Shown in pieces: positions 36,481 through 49,191 of a stretch of DNA of 64,000 nt. Each line of letters starts with the position of its first letter. Position 1 is the stretch's first letter. Both the position numbers and the translations under genes were made by a program. This DNA comes from Scalesia atractyloides (Eukaryota > Streptophyta > Magnoliopsida > Asterales > Asteraceae): positions 97,860,411 to 97,924,410 of the forward strand of contig CAMTDV010000030.1 of NCBI GenBank assembly GCA_947069175.1, written 5' to 3'. The notes under the pieces are model-generated. The model did no database searches. It worked only from the letters and a program-made list of their open reading frames with translations, and was not told the origin of the DNA.

Positions 36481-36905
36481 GTGAAAGTTAAAGTTGTCTG
36501 ATGTTTTATTTAAGGGGCTAAACATGTCATTATTAAAGTTGAGGTGTAAAGTTGTTTATTATTAAAGTTGACGGGCTAATGTTGTTTTAGTTAAGGGGCT
36601 AAACATGTCATTATTAAAGTTTATGGGCTAAAGTTATTTGATGTAGTTAAAGGGCTAAACATGTAATTGTTAAAGTTGAGAGGCTAAACATGTCATTATT
36701 AAACTTGAGGGGATAAGTTGTTTAATATTAAAGTTGAGGGGATAAAGTTGTTTTAAGAGGCTAAACATGTCTTAAAGTTGACGGGCTAAAGTTGTTTGAC
36801 GGGCTAAACATTTAATTATTAAAGTTTAGGGGCTAAACATGTCATTATTAAAGTTGTGGGCTTAAAGTTATTTATTATTACAGTTAAATGACTAAAGTTG
36901 TTTGT
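36481..36905 (+). repeat. Minisatellite of GGGGCTAAACATGTCATTATTAAAGTTGA-type units
   Basis: At least seven degenerate units built from GGGCTAAACATGT.ATTATTAAAGTTGA and GGGCTAAAGTTGTTT, varying in order and spacing (about 30-60 bp). Confidence 0.85.
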
Positions 36906-39532
36906 TGTTTATAAAATAGCATATTTATAGTGGATGATTCTATTTACACATAACTTTTTGTTATTTATACAAAGTGATGTGATATGTATAAGCACATATT
37001 TGTGTTTTCTTTTATAACTTCTAATATATAACGTTTTATTAAAAAATGAATATGGTTTTACGACATTCTTATTTTTATCTACGTTTTGATACAAATTTTA
37101 TAAAAAAAGGAAAATAAATTTGATAACAACTTATAAAAAGTTAAATTTGACACGGCTTCGTTTTTTTGATAAAACTGATATTAAAACATTATATATCAGA
37201 AGTTATAAAAGAAAAACACAAATATATACTTATCAATGTTACATCACTTAGAGAAATAACAAAAAGTTAGGTGTAAAGGATGGAACTCATTTATAATATA
37301 TACAATGTGTATTATATATATGGACGAGAAATAATTTGCATTTAGTATATTTTTTATAAACTTTAGGTAAAAAGATAATTAAAAAATGATACGAACCAAA
37401 TAGTTCATCAAGTGGCTCAAAGAGAGAAGCTTGATAGATTATTAGAAGGAAAAAAGAATTATACAAATTCATTTATGCATATCTTAACCATTTGACAAAT
37501 AGGCTAATCAGCATTTACATAGAGAATACAATCAAGTTGGAATAAGTAAACTTTAAATAACTAATTAAACCAACTACTTAGCACACAATTAAGAAATAAC
37601 CCGAACCATTAACACACCGGTGCAAGACTAGTAGGACGTGGCTTGACCGATGCAACCATACATGACTGCTAAATTTTCTTTCAATCTAGTCAATATTATT
37701 AATAGTAACAAAAGATTACCTTGTTATGTGATGTTTGTGAAGAGAATTCTTTGTTCACACCGAGATCCTTCTCTACTCTTTTATCCATATTAGACGGACT
37801 CCTCATAGATTTGTTAGACGTTGGAGCATTGGAGATAGTCTAATAAAAAAGCAGCGTAATAATTGTTTTTTCAAACAACAAAAGATTATCTATGCAAAAC
37901 TATAAGAGGAAAATAAATCTACATTTTACTAAAGTTTGGAGACACAATTAGCTAAATGGGATAAGAGGAAGGTTCGATGTGTAAAAAGGTCGAGCTATAT
38001 AACTAATCGCATTCGGCTCGAGTTTGTGACACACACATGTCTTCTCTAAAAGCTCCATCGTCATCTTCCCTAAATTGTGTCCTGGCATCTTTAGGAATTG
38101 TATATGTGTTTGATTTAATAGTTTGTTCGTCTAGAGTCTGTATAAAGTCATGACGTTTGTCTTTGTTATATGTTTTTGGGTTTAACAAACAAGGTTTGGG
38201 TATGTCTATACGCATTCTTGTTTTTCATACCGTGTTTTTGACATACATTAATACTATGAATACCGCATTGATATCATTTGATCAAAACCAAATCATGACC
38301 GATCCTAAATGAGTCTACTTTTGATACGAAATCTATTTTTAAAATATTGACATGTATACAAGTGTAAAGTTTAACTTTTATATATTTAATGGAATTAAAA
38401 CCGATTGCTACTAAAACATGTTTCTATATGCTACCATGCAGGCACACATGTCAACTATTTTGGTTATATTGACAATCATGTCAACAACTCAACATCATGC
38501 ATTTTATACAAAAGAATTCAATATCTTCCGTACAAGTACTTATTTTTTAAATAACCCTTTTGTAACGATTCATTCTTTTTGCATAAAAATGTTGTATACA
38601 AAAGAACGCATATGATATTTGAATGGGAGATACCTTAGTGATCTCTAGAGATTGAGAATTTTAAATAGTATAGGGTTGAGTCTCGATTCATTAGGCTTAT
38701 TTTTTGTTCCAAGAATCTTGTATTCCATAGGATGAAAAATATTCCTCGTAGGATTTAGGTTTTTGTTTTTGTTTTGTTCAAGGATGTTACATTAATATGA
38801 ATCCTAATTTCTTTTTATTCATTTTTTTTAAACAGCAAAAGATTCTATGATATATAGAAAAAGGGTCAGTGATGTTGTAAAACCCACAAACAAAGTACAG
38901 AAGGAGAACGCCATATTCAATTCAGAAAGAAGACATATCCATCGTAACTTGAAGTGAGAAAAGCCTTGTATATTGATTACTAATCAGGGAGCATAAACAT
39001 TTCAACTTCAGAAATAAACGTGTAACTATAAATGGAAACTACTTATTTTCATTTCCATATATAGTTTGATGCTTACTATTTACACATATGTCGTAGACAT
39101 ACGAAATTAAAAAATAAAAACAAACCCTTAAAAAACAACCAACTAATAGAGCTAACAAGAGTTGAAAACGAGCTAGATACGAGCTCACTTTCAACTCAGA
39201 TCGGAGATTACAAGCTTAGCCAGCTCGATCGTAATGTTATGAGTCCAAGTTGACGTTAATCCGGCTCAACCCCATTGTCATTAAAAAGTTATAGAAGAGA
39301 GGGAGGATGCGCGACGTATGGAAGGAGACGAGAGCCATTACGTGATGACCATTGTGACAAGGGGAAAGTATACTTACCACATTGCATACTTATTTGAAAC
39401 CAAAGTTTCAAATGATTACTCAGTAATACTAAAATTATTTTGAGTAATTACATACATCTACATCTGATTCTAAACTTGTTAGAAGTATTATACACATTAT
39501 GCCCGAAAATGCTTATGTTTAAAAAAAAGAAT
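36906..39532. other. AT-rich intergenic, no gene
   Basis: No supported feature. A CACCGGTGCAAGACTAG near 37616 loosely resembles a Helitron 3' end but lacks a looped hairpin. Confidence 0.45.
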
Positions 39533-40025
39533 ATTGTAATTTAATAATCTCAATTATTCGCCGTTGGCCGCCAACAGTCCCAACTTCAAAAATAACGACT
39601 ACCAGTCCTAACTATTAACATATTGGCCTCCAATGAACCCTGACTAACAAAACCTTAACGATGTTAGTCTTCGGTCCCAGGAAAAACATTTTTAGCCGTA
39701 AAACTCAACATTTTCATCCCATATCTCTTTGTAACCTTATTACGGATTGCAGGAAAACTTCTTTTTGACGGAAAACTCAACTTTTGGCCGGAAAACTGAA
39801 CATTTTCGTTCCAAACCTCTTTGTAACCTTAGATCGGACCTTTAGGAACCTTTTTCAAGTAAAAAAAACGTTTTTCTGGCGACCAGAGAATAGCGACGTT
39901 AGGGTTCTGTTAGTCAGGGTCCTATGGAGGCTAATATGTTAATAGTTGAGACTGCTAGTGGTTAATTTTTGAAGTTGGGACCATTGGCGGCCAACGACAA
40001 ATAGTTAGGATTATTAAAATCCAAT
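39533..40025. mobile_element. Foldback element (MITE)
   Basis: Inverted ends: TTTAATAATC, then CGTTGGCCGCCAACAGTCCC on the left; GGGACCATTGGCGGCCAACG, then GGATTATTAAAATCC on the right. Inverted similarity continues about 140 bp inward (CTATTAACATATT.GCCTCCA). The same end type bounds the element in MBD intron 3 (57568-58088). Confidence 0.75.
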
Positions 40026-41455
40026 ATATGAAAAAGAAAAAGTATGATTTTCTACAAGTTTAAAAAGATTTATATATTATAAGTTACATTATATTCCTTT
40101 AAGGAAAAAGTATGATTTTCTACAAGTTTAACAAGAATCATATACTATATGTTACATTGAATGTCATTAAAGTTTTACTAGTCTCGTGACAAACACTATT
40201 TTTGTAAGTTTATAATCTGAACACTATATCCTTTTGACCAAGTAGTACTCATTCATTATTTTATTAACTTTAAAATCTTTACTATATATCTTTACGACTT
40301 TCCTTCAATATAAATTCAAAGTAACATGGATCTATAACACCAAAGATCAGAGTATATATATTGGATGTCAAGAGTGTTTGATAAAGAGTTTTGAAAACAA
40401 AGGTTTTGATTTGGTCAATGATTTCATTTTTAATGATGTAGATGAAGAAATTGTGAATTTATTTTTTATCCCTTTTGTTTTATAAGTATCCAAGGTGCTT
40501 AATAAGACTATAGAAACTTTATTATTTCGAATATAACTTAACGTTCGAATCATCCCATTTGTTATGTTAGAGATATGACATAATCCTAATCACGAGGGCT
40601 TGGTGTATAGATGACAAAGTTTCGGTAATCACACTCTCATACCCTGATTATAAATTATTTGCATATCCGTCCGGTATCATAACTCATTACCCGTCGGGTT
40701 CACAATTATTTGGTAAACTTGTTTATGATCTCATATGATTAAATTTATCCGTCGAGATGCACATTACCCAGACCCCAATATCTGCTTCACCCTTAAACCC
40801 TATACGAAGTATAATAATTGTTATTTTAAGTTTGTAACAACTTTAACTTACTATTTATTATAACTTTTAAGATTATATAATACATGTATATATGATTTTC
40901 ATACAGGTAAACGAGTTGGGTAATTATATATGATTTTCATACAGGTAAACGAGTTGGGTAATTAGAGGGCCCACTTATTACCTTCATTTACCCGATTTCA
41001 TACCTGGATACTCGTCCATTTCCACGTTGGATCAAATCAATTTCCATTCCTAAATTGGTGGCATGGACCCAACAAACAAGTTGACGATGACTCATAACAC
41101 ACTTACAAAGAGAATGGGGAAGACCAAACAGAACCAAACAAAGCCCAATAGTCCAGTGGGCTAAATGATCCATTGACGCATCAAGCCCATTCGGTTTCTA
41201 TACATTGTACCACTTTGGTACAAATTGTTTATTTTGAGTTTTGGTAAGACATTTAAAATAGGCCAATTAATTGTTTTGATTCTCTTGAATGTGATCGTCA
41301 ACTTGATGATTATATCAACTAATTTTTAAAATGGATCAGAAGGTGTATATTTTTTTAACTGAATTTGATTTATTAGGCTTAAGATTGATATAAAATTTAT
41401 TTGATATTAAAATAAAACTAGAATAGAAATGTTAACTTGAATAAAATGTCTATTA
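40026..41455. other. Intergenic, no gene
   Basis: Contains only the 38-bp tandem duplication at 40889-40964. Confidence 0.45.
40889..40964 (+). repeat. 38-bp tandem duplication
   Basis: GATTTTCATACAGGTAAACG starts at 40894 and 40932, exact in both. Confidence 0.95.
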
Positions 41456-41740
41456 TGTAACATCCCGGCCTCTCGTATCACTAATATTGTCCGCTTTGCC
41501 CCCGATGGGTTGTCCATCCAGGAACTCACGACTTTGTTTTTGGTCGCTCCAGTGGAGACTTCCCAGGAGGTCACCCATCCTAGTACTACTCCCACCTGAG
41601 CACGCTTAATTGTGGAGTTCTCCTCTCATCCACTAGCATTAAGCCCAAAACGCGTTGGTGATATAAGAGGCTGGACATTCCTTATGAACCGAGGATCTCT
41701 TTTGGCCACGGCCGATGTGGGATTTGCCTAGGGTGTCACA
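41456..41740 (-). mobile_element. Cassandra-type TRIM solo LTR bearing a 5S rRNA segment
   Basis: Minus strand runs TGTGACACCC...GGGATGTTACA, with the TG..CA ends of an LTR, 285 bp. At its centre is TTAAGCGTGCTCAGG, AGTAGTACTAGGATGGG and TGACCTCCTGGGAAGTC, nearly identical to the box A to box C region of plant 5S rRNA. An LTR with an embedded 5S promoter is the mark of Cassandra retrotransposons. Only one LTR is present and I see no 5-bp target duplication, so it is a solo or rearranged LTR. It is not a functional 5S gene, since the first half differs. Confidence 0.85.
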
Positions 41741-41797
41741 GTGGTCCATGTTAATATTTCGGTAGTCGGTATCGGTATCGGTGTCGTTACAGTAACT

Positions 41798-42912
41798 GTC
41801 ACACCCTCAAAAATCTACCTGCGGGGTTTACCGCGAGACGTGTGACGTACCAGGATCTAGCAACTAATCATGTCGAACTAGTAGTAAATAATATAATTCA
41901 AGCCATCGTGTCCAACATGAATAGTGAATTTCGAATTAAACGTTTCAACAGCGATTTCGAATAGCGACACTTTGCATGCATGTGTGTATATATATTGTAA
42001 TATTTTACGTGCTACATGTTAGATACGTGTAGGATCCGCGACTCTATGTGAGTTCACCCACTAACTTTTAACCGGTAATCGTGTTAGGACGTGATTGACC
42101 CGTTCCACTCCGCACGTACTTTTCGTGTTTTAACCGAGCAATCAAATATGAGTTCACTACTCTTTTACAAGCATGCGTCCAGTGGGGACAAACAAACAAA
42201 CTTATATCCCTGGAGGGGATACTTTGCAAACTTTTATCCCTTGAGGGGATGCGTTATAACTGTTGTTTAATTTCGACGTTGGATAATACACTCAAATCTA
42301 TCACTTTAAGTCCCATCTTATTACCGAACTAGTTGCTTGGAGGGCAACGGGGTATTAGTTGATAGCGCTATTAGGCTTGACAACCTCACATCGTACCTGG
42401 ATTGGACGGGCGTGAACTAATGACCTTAACCACATGATCTCAATGTTGATAGGCATTGGGGAAGGGCAAACAAACTGACGTCACTGCGGTGTCGAGTTAT
42501 TATCAACATGTCTTTAAACTAAACAAAACCCGTTTTCGTTAAACAAAACTGTGAACTCGCCGGCTTAATCGCTGATACACTTTTTCTGCATGCTTGCAGG
42601 TTGCTAGATGATTCATGGATGGGAACTTGCAGTCTAGGGAGCTTGAAGTATCATGGGGCGTGTTTCTTGATACAAACATGGATAATTTACGTTTTAAAAC
42701 ATTTTAGTTTTTAATTGTTTGAGATACTTACGTTTGCTCCGCTGAACACACATTATGTTTGAAACGTTTTATTCGAAATTCACTATTCATGTTGGACACA
42801 ATGGCTTGAATTATATTATTTACTACTAGTTCGACTTGATTAGTGGCTAGATCCTGGTACGTCACACGCCTCACGGTAAAACCCCGCATGTGGATTTTTG
42901 AGGGTGTGACAT
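41798..42912. mobile_element. 1.1-kb element with ~145-bp terminal inverted repeats
   Basis: Left GTCACACCCTCAAAAATC and right GATTTTTGAGGGTGTGAC. Inverted similarity extends through TGACGTACCAGGATCTAG and CGTGTCCAACATGAATAG. The interior holds two TATCCC.(G)GAGGGGAT units and no coding domain. No target duplication found. Could be a non-autonomous MULE or a foldback. Confidence 0.7.
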
Positions 42913-44468
42913 ATTAAGTTAAGAAAAATATAAAAGAATTTTGAGAAAGAAATTAATATACACATATGGGTCACCACTTCTTTTGTTATTGTTTGTTTCT
43001 ATTTGGTTTATTTCCCTATTGTTTGTTTTGGAACCAATGGTCTCTTTACAAGTAGTCTCTTAATTATCGGGGACAAAGGTAAAGTTTGTCCCTTCTCAGA
43101 CCCTACCAATATTTTTGTTATTTGTGAGATTTACTAAGTACGATTGTTGTTTTTGTCACTCAAATAGTGCTCCGATCAGCTTGTTGTTATTTGTCTACAC
43201 TTTAACCCTCCTCCCCCCCCCCCCCCACAGTCTAATCATATACGGGTGTGATCAAGGCATCAACTAGGTTCTATTCATAATCAACAAGCACGAAGTTTTT
43301 GGTGATTGACTATAAACTGGAGGTTTAACCGATGTTTGATCGTGTTTTTTTTTCATTTTTCGTATACTTTTTCTCACCAAGTAGGAAAACCCTATGGAAT
43401 GACTCGAAATTCTTTGGTAGAAAACCGAACGGTGTGGCGTAGAAGAAACAAAACGAGGGGCCGAGGAGTTCATTTTGCAACGAAAGACGAATTAACAAGT
43501 GGATGTTGTCATTGTTGGGGTCCGATAAGCTGTGGGTGAATATCGAGGAATGTGATATGGTGGTGAATTTCCAATCAAAGAACAGTTGGACTCGGAAAAG
43601 GTCGAGATGGTCTAAGAAGGTGGTTGTTGTCTTTGTTGGTTGTTATCTTTCTTCCTTGATGCCACCGGTTAGCCTTCAACACCGAGTTCACCCATGCTCA
43701 GTCTTTTCTAGCCACAGGATTGCTCCCCATGATCGACGATCAACTCTTAAAAGAGCTTACTTGCTCTGATACCAATAAAGGGACAAATCGATTAAAACAG
43801 AAACACCAAAACAAGATTTGATCAAACGTCAAATGATTCTTTTTTATTAGAATAACCCAAACCATAACTCACTTAAAAACAGACCCATTATATAAGAGAT
43901 CCAAACATAAAAAACAAGTAAACCTGAACTGACAAAATGAAGAAACTTAATCAAGCTCAATTAAACCTTGCCAAAATACTAAATAAGTATAAATAACCAA
44001 ATGCTAAAAGATTCAAATACCTAATTCAAAAATTCCCAGATACAACCCATTTGGCCTCATGTGAACAAATTCGATTAAGTCAAACATCTACGACTTTGAA
44101 TTTATGTTTGATAGAGAAATGTCTTTTTAGAACAACTAACTCACACTCTCTAAAGTTACACCAATATCCACTAAGAGAATATAACACCCAAGCTCCTAAG
44201 AAGAATGAACACCTTTACGACACATCATGGATACCATTATAGGCTACAAGCCCTTTGTTTGATATATCAGATTCCATCATTTTTTGGTTGGTTTATATCT
44301 ACATTAGTATTCTTCGATACGAGTATGCAACTCTAGATCATAAATATATGTTGTTATCATTAACAAAGATTAATTTACAGTTACATATTTCTTTGTTAAC
44401 TTATTCCTTAAACATTAAAAGTCTATATATGTTTCCAATCAAATGAAATGAAGAAATTGTAAGCAATC
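42913..44468. other. Intergenic; possible minus-strand copia primer site
   Basis: GCTCTGATACCAA at 43763-43775 is the reverse complement of the copia primer-binding site TTGGTATCAGAGC. The adjacent sequence (minus strand ...GTCCCTTTA) lacks an LTR-like CA end, so this is tentative. Poly-C run at about 43209. Confidence 0.35.
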
Positions 44469-45836
44469 TCAGTCTTCTTCAATACTTTGATAGAATACTC
44501 TTTTGAAATCCTCAATGTGTCTCACCTGTAAACACACTGCTACAATCAACGACCTACCTCCTTCTACACCACGAAGAATCAAGAAATCGCCATCTTCGGC
44601 ATCATTCGTTCCTGGTCCGGTAAACAACTCATTCCCCGATCCAAAATCAATACCATACATCGGCAATGTTAACCAACTAATCACACCAAGATTAGGGTTT
44701 CCATAAAACGGTCCTTTTTCATCATTACTCAATTGCAAATGATCTTGAAACTTTGATAAGTCTTCTTGGTTCTTCAAGAAATCAATCACTGAGTTCACAT
44801 AATCAGTATCCACCTTGTTGATTGTGTCCCTAATTTTACTAGAAACAAACCCTAATGTGCTTGACACTAACTCACCAGAAGTTCCGGTGGCGATCAGGTC
44901 CACAATCGCATTTCCAAAGTACTTTTCCGGCAATGGTGGGTTCATTCCGCGTCTAACATCTATACAAATGCCAATTGGAGTTTTCTGCTCCGGTTCTAGG
45001 TTACGAATCTTGCATGCAGTGCGCCATGCATGCGCAGTTACAGCTTCGTACCGCGTGAAACGACGACCAGATTCTGGTTTGTGATCTTTGTTAGCTTTGT
45101 TAAGGAGTTTTTCGACTAGGGTTTCAGTTAGTTTTAACATTGTTACAGTTGTTTCTTGTCGACGTTCATTTTCGTTGCTTGATTGACCTACAAGAATTGG
45201 TGGAGGACTACATTGTGCATGTTGCTCAAGGTTTCCATTAAAAGTTACAGTCGGTGCGTAAACAGCGCGCAAAACTTTTCTGTCAAGATAGGGTGGATAA
45301 CCCAATGGTTCACCACGACAAACCCTAGCCCATTCTGACAGAAAATGTAGCGCACTTTGCCCATCGACTGCAACATGTGAAATAAAGAACCCTAAAGACC
45401 ACCCTCCACAAAGAAATCTTGTAACTTGCAATAGTAACAAAGGAGTATCTTCAATGGGAGTATTTCGATAATCTATCGAAGGCATTAGTTGATCAAAGAA
45501 TGGATACTGAAAAAAATCACCCAAGTCATTTAGTTTTACGTCGGCATAAGCTTCAGTGAAGCATACCCCATTAGCATTGCAGTTGAGTTCCAGGCGCCCA
45601 CGGGAAATGGAACTCAACCTGCCAGCTAAAGGCTAGAAATGAACCAGTGTTTTGGTGAGTGAGGCCTTTAGGGTTTGCAAGACTGTGTGCCAGTTTTCAG
45701 ATGGTTTGGTGTAGAAGTAAATTGTTGGAACATGTGTGGTCATACCAGTCTGGTCGAGTTCGGATAGTGCGAGCCGACCTGACCATGTTGGTTCGCCTGG
45801 TTTGATCATGGAAGAAAGGGTCGTGATTACTCTCAT
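44469..45836 (-). pseudogene. BAHD acyltransferase (spermidine hydroxycinnamoyl transferase-like) with one premature stop
   Basis: One continuous 455-codon frame from ATG 45836, the usual BAHD length, interrupted only by TAG at 45633-45635 (codon 68). The stop falls in LVHF*PLAGRL, where the family has HFYPLAGRL, so it replaces an expected tyrosine by one base. Downstream is otherwise intact: HVAVDG (154-158, catalytic H and D), FGNAI, and a C-terminal DFGSG (397-401) where DFGWG is usual. The start MIKPGEPTWSGRLALSELDQ and YLDRKVLRA resemble spermidine hydroxycinnamoyl transferases, which acylate spermidine in pollen-coat and defence metabolism. There is no ATG just after the stop, so re-initiation would lose the HFYPLAGRL block. 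Probably a recent pseudogene; a sequencing error or strain-specific null allele are alternatives. Confidence 0.85.
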
Positions 45837-48139
45837 TTTTGTTGTAGAAAGAAGAGTTGAACGTTTTGGGGTATTTATATGATGAATGAAATATGAAAGT
45901 GGTCATTAAAATGGTGTGAGGCTTTAATTGCGGCAGAATAAAGGATTTGTGTTTAATTGCTAAAGTTCATGAGTAAGATAGTTCGTTAATTAAAACATGT
46001 AACTTAATTGATCATACGTAATTTAATAAAACATTTTCTTATTGATAATTGAATATTTATAATGCGATTAAAACAAAGGGTAACAACGGGAATGTTTTTG
46101 TTAGAAATATAAAAGTTGTTTTGTTTCAGGTGAAAAATAGCCAAATGGTATGTAGCCCAATGGTATCATAGTGTTGTAATGATATTGTCTCTTATCAACA
46201 AAATAATGTATATTAAATTGTCGTTCGAAACTAGAACAAGGGACAGAAATGAATTTTGGGAATGAAAAAATTTAGAGCTAGAATAAGTGGCTGAATGGAA
46301 ATTATTGTTAAAGCGGCTATAAAAAATAATCCGGTCCGAAATTGGTGGTATATTTCATTAGGTTAATAAAAGTAAAAAAAATACTGGTCGTTGCAATTTT
46401 GATTTAAAAAATAAATAAACCAAAAGTTTCCGATGCATAATATATTTATGTTGCAAAATCAGTCATAAAAAGTCCGATTTCAACGTAGGTCCAAAAATAT
46501 TTAGGTTGCTAAATATAAGTTCAGACAATTTAAGTTAAAAAAAAGTCCGATCGCAATTTCCGGCGAAAAACATTTCGTTCACAATTTTATGAAACAATGA
46601 TCCCTAAAGTTGATACGTATCTATTTGTGGGGAGGGACGTTGGTGCAGTCGATGATGGCCAGTTGTGGTGCAGTTGAGAATTTAGGCGGTTGAATGTGAT
46701 AATGAAACATAAAACTCTCTCCAATGTTGCTTCTTCTTCCCCACCGGAGATTTCAAAGTAATCGGGGAAGAAAGAATAAAACAAATCTGAGTTTTTATGG
46801 ATAGGGAGAGAGAAAATTGTTGTCATAAACAAGAAAATGACCAAATAACCCTCTGGATGATAAGTACAATGACTATACTGCCCCTTGACCTAAATATATG
46901 ATGGGTGATATGTCAGTTTCTTATTGGATATTTGGGGTTCTCAAGTTCTCACAACTAATATGGAGTTCTCATTTGAGAATTCTAATTTTGAATGGAATCA
47001 ATCTGAAAGTCTTAAATCCGTAATCAATACGAAATTCGGTCGTTGAAATCGAATCAAATTCGAATTTTAGAAAACCGAATTCAAACCATGAAATACGATT
47101 TTGATTCTAATCGACTTCGAAGTTTCTTGAATCTGGTTCAAATATTGAACGCTCTAAAAGTTATGTCAAATTTAATCTTTAATTTCTCCCTTTTAAATTG
47201 TTAAACGCTAAAAAGTGATGGTTTTTTTTCCCAATATGGCAAAAGGATGGAAAATCCCCATAATACTTCAACCCCTCTTAGAAGAAAAATGGATGAGACA
47301 ACAATTTAAATGAGAAGCATATACAACTTACTAATGTTTTATTGCCGTTGTAGGTACTATTGTGTGTTTCATTTGTTCTTTTTGGCAGGGAATGTATTAA
47401 ATAATTTATAGAAACACTTGTTCTTTTTGGCAGGGAATGTATTAAATAATTTATAGAAACACTAAATTCTGTTCATGGATTAACTTCGACTCTTAAAGAA
47501 TTGAAACAAAGAATGATATTGATAAATAATATTTTCTATTAATAGTTATTTATTTTATAGAAAGATTACAATGAAACAAGTAATAATAATAAAACTACAT
47601 CAAAAATTTATCCATTATAAATTAACAACCTTGTGATCCATAATGTAGTTGTACTTTATGTTAAGGGAGATTTAAAAAAAAAATTGATATAATTACACTT
47701 TTAACTTATAACTATTTTGGTTTTTTACTTTTAACCCCAAAACTTTCTATCTTTGTCAACTTAACCTTATAACTTTTTTACTTTTAACTTTGGTATCCTA
47801 TACTCTTCATATTTCGCAAAAAATCCGTTTTACATTTTCTTCTAAATTTTGCGAGTTAACAAAACGCAACGTTCATGTGTGGTTCAACGTTTTTACGTTT
47901 TGTTTTACGCTTTGTTCTAAATTTTGCGAGTTAACATTACGCAACATGCGTGTGTAGTTCAACATTTTTATGGTCGTCTATTTTATCCCGTTTGATAGGT
48001 TCATTGTGGCGCATGGGTCCTAAATCGACTTATTTATTATTTTCTATGTTTTATGTTTCAGTCTAATTTATCCGCATTAACATGTCGCAACTTTAGTGTT
48101 GGTGGTCGTTGGCGGTGTTGTGGCCTTGGTGCTATTTGT
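45837..48139. other. Intergenic, no gene
   Basis: AT-rich. Contains the BAHD promoter side and the 45-bp tandem duplication at 47373-47462. No other feature recognised. Confidence 0.45.
47373..47462 (+). repeat. 45-bp perfect tandem duplication
   Basis: TTGTTCTTTTTGGCAGGGAA begins at 47373 and 47418; the units are identical by eye. Confidence 0.95.
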
Positions 48140-48148
48140 TACGGTTTT

Positions 48149-48182
48149 ACGCCCCCACCGCAACGCGGGAGATGAATACTAG
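48149..48182 (+). mobile_element. Helitron 3' end
   Basis: ACGCCCCCACCGCAACGCGGGAG (weak hairpin), then GATGAATACTAG before a T, is close to the clear Helitron end at 51964. The 5' end was not found. Confidence 0.5.
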
Positions 48183-49191
48183 TTATTACAATATTCAAAC
48201 TAGAGATATAATTATATCCAACAAACTTAAGGATAAGTGACAAATAAAATAATAATAAATATATTAAATAATAAACTTAAGGTCTTGTGTTTCACTCTTT
48301 AATAAAGTAAAATTCAAATGAATAACAAAATTTGAATAACGCAAGAGCTTTATAATTAGCTCTTTCTATGAAAACCACTAAACAATTACTCACATGAGAA
48401 TGAGAATGGAAAAGTTGCACATCCAACATAGGCTGCATAAAAGCAAAGGTGCAATTAGCTATAGCACTAGGTTTTGATTTATTCACCGATTAATAATAAA
48501 CAAGCTTACATTTTAGTCTTGCTATTCTTAACTCACAGTTGGGTCGTAGTCCAACAATTATTTTTTTGATAATTCAGCCCAATTTATTAAACTCAGTTTT
48601 CTTTGGTCTTTGGACCGGAACCGACTCGAACACGAGAACATATGATATATTTGAACCGAACTAAAAACATAAACTCTAGGGTCGGGCCAGTTCGATTTAT
48701 TTTAGGGTCGTTTATCGGTTCCTTTCGGTCCAGATCAAAAATGCTCACCTCTAATTTTAACATACCGGACTCACAAATTCTATTAACCACCCCTCCCCAA
48801 TGTGGTCATTTGTTAAGAACAAAAAGTTTGAAAAAAGGTTTGTACTTAACAAATCATATATTTGAGATATAAAGTGTTTTTGCATTTTCGGATCGGGACA
48901 TATTTTGTCTACACAAGTTTTACACTGGATCATAGAATCGTAAGAAAGCGTTTTAAGCTGTTGTTCTTACTTCAGTTTGGAGCGTTTGGCAGGCTAGAAA
49001 CTAACAACAGTTTTTAATCAGAAGTCGATCTCTTTGACAAAGGTAATAGAAGAAACAAAAGCTATGAGTTTTTTTTAGAAATCTTTTAATGTTTTTAACC
49101 ATAACTCTAATGACTTTGTCAATTGGACCCCACCCCCACCCAACCATAAAACATATTATTTTCTACATACAAATCGTTCTAAAATTAGAAA

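Noticed and set aside
36481..36905. CRISPR-like array
   Set aside because: Units are degenerate, variable in spacing and plant-type AT-rich; this is a minisatellite in eukaryotic DNA.
37600..37640. Helitron 3' end at CACCGGTGCAAGACTAGT
   Set aside because: CACCGGTG is a palindrome without a loop, and no matching 5' end was found; chance cannot be excluded.
41530..41620. Functional 5S rRNA gene
   Set aside because: Only the middle and 3' part match; it lies within TG..CA ends and the 5' half is unrelated.
45697..45906. Alternative minus-strand frame overlapping the BAHD start
   Set aside because: It has no family similarity and overlaps, in another frame, the clear BAHD N-terminus.
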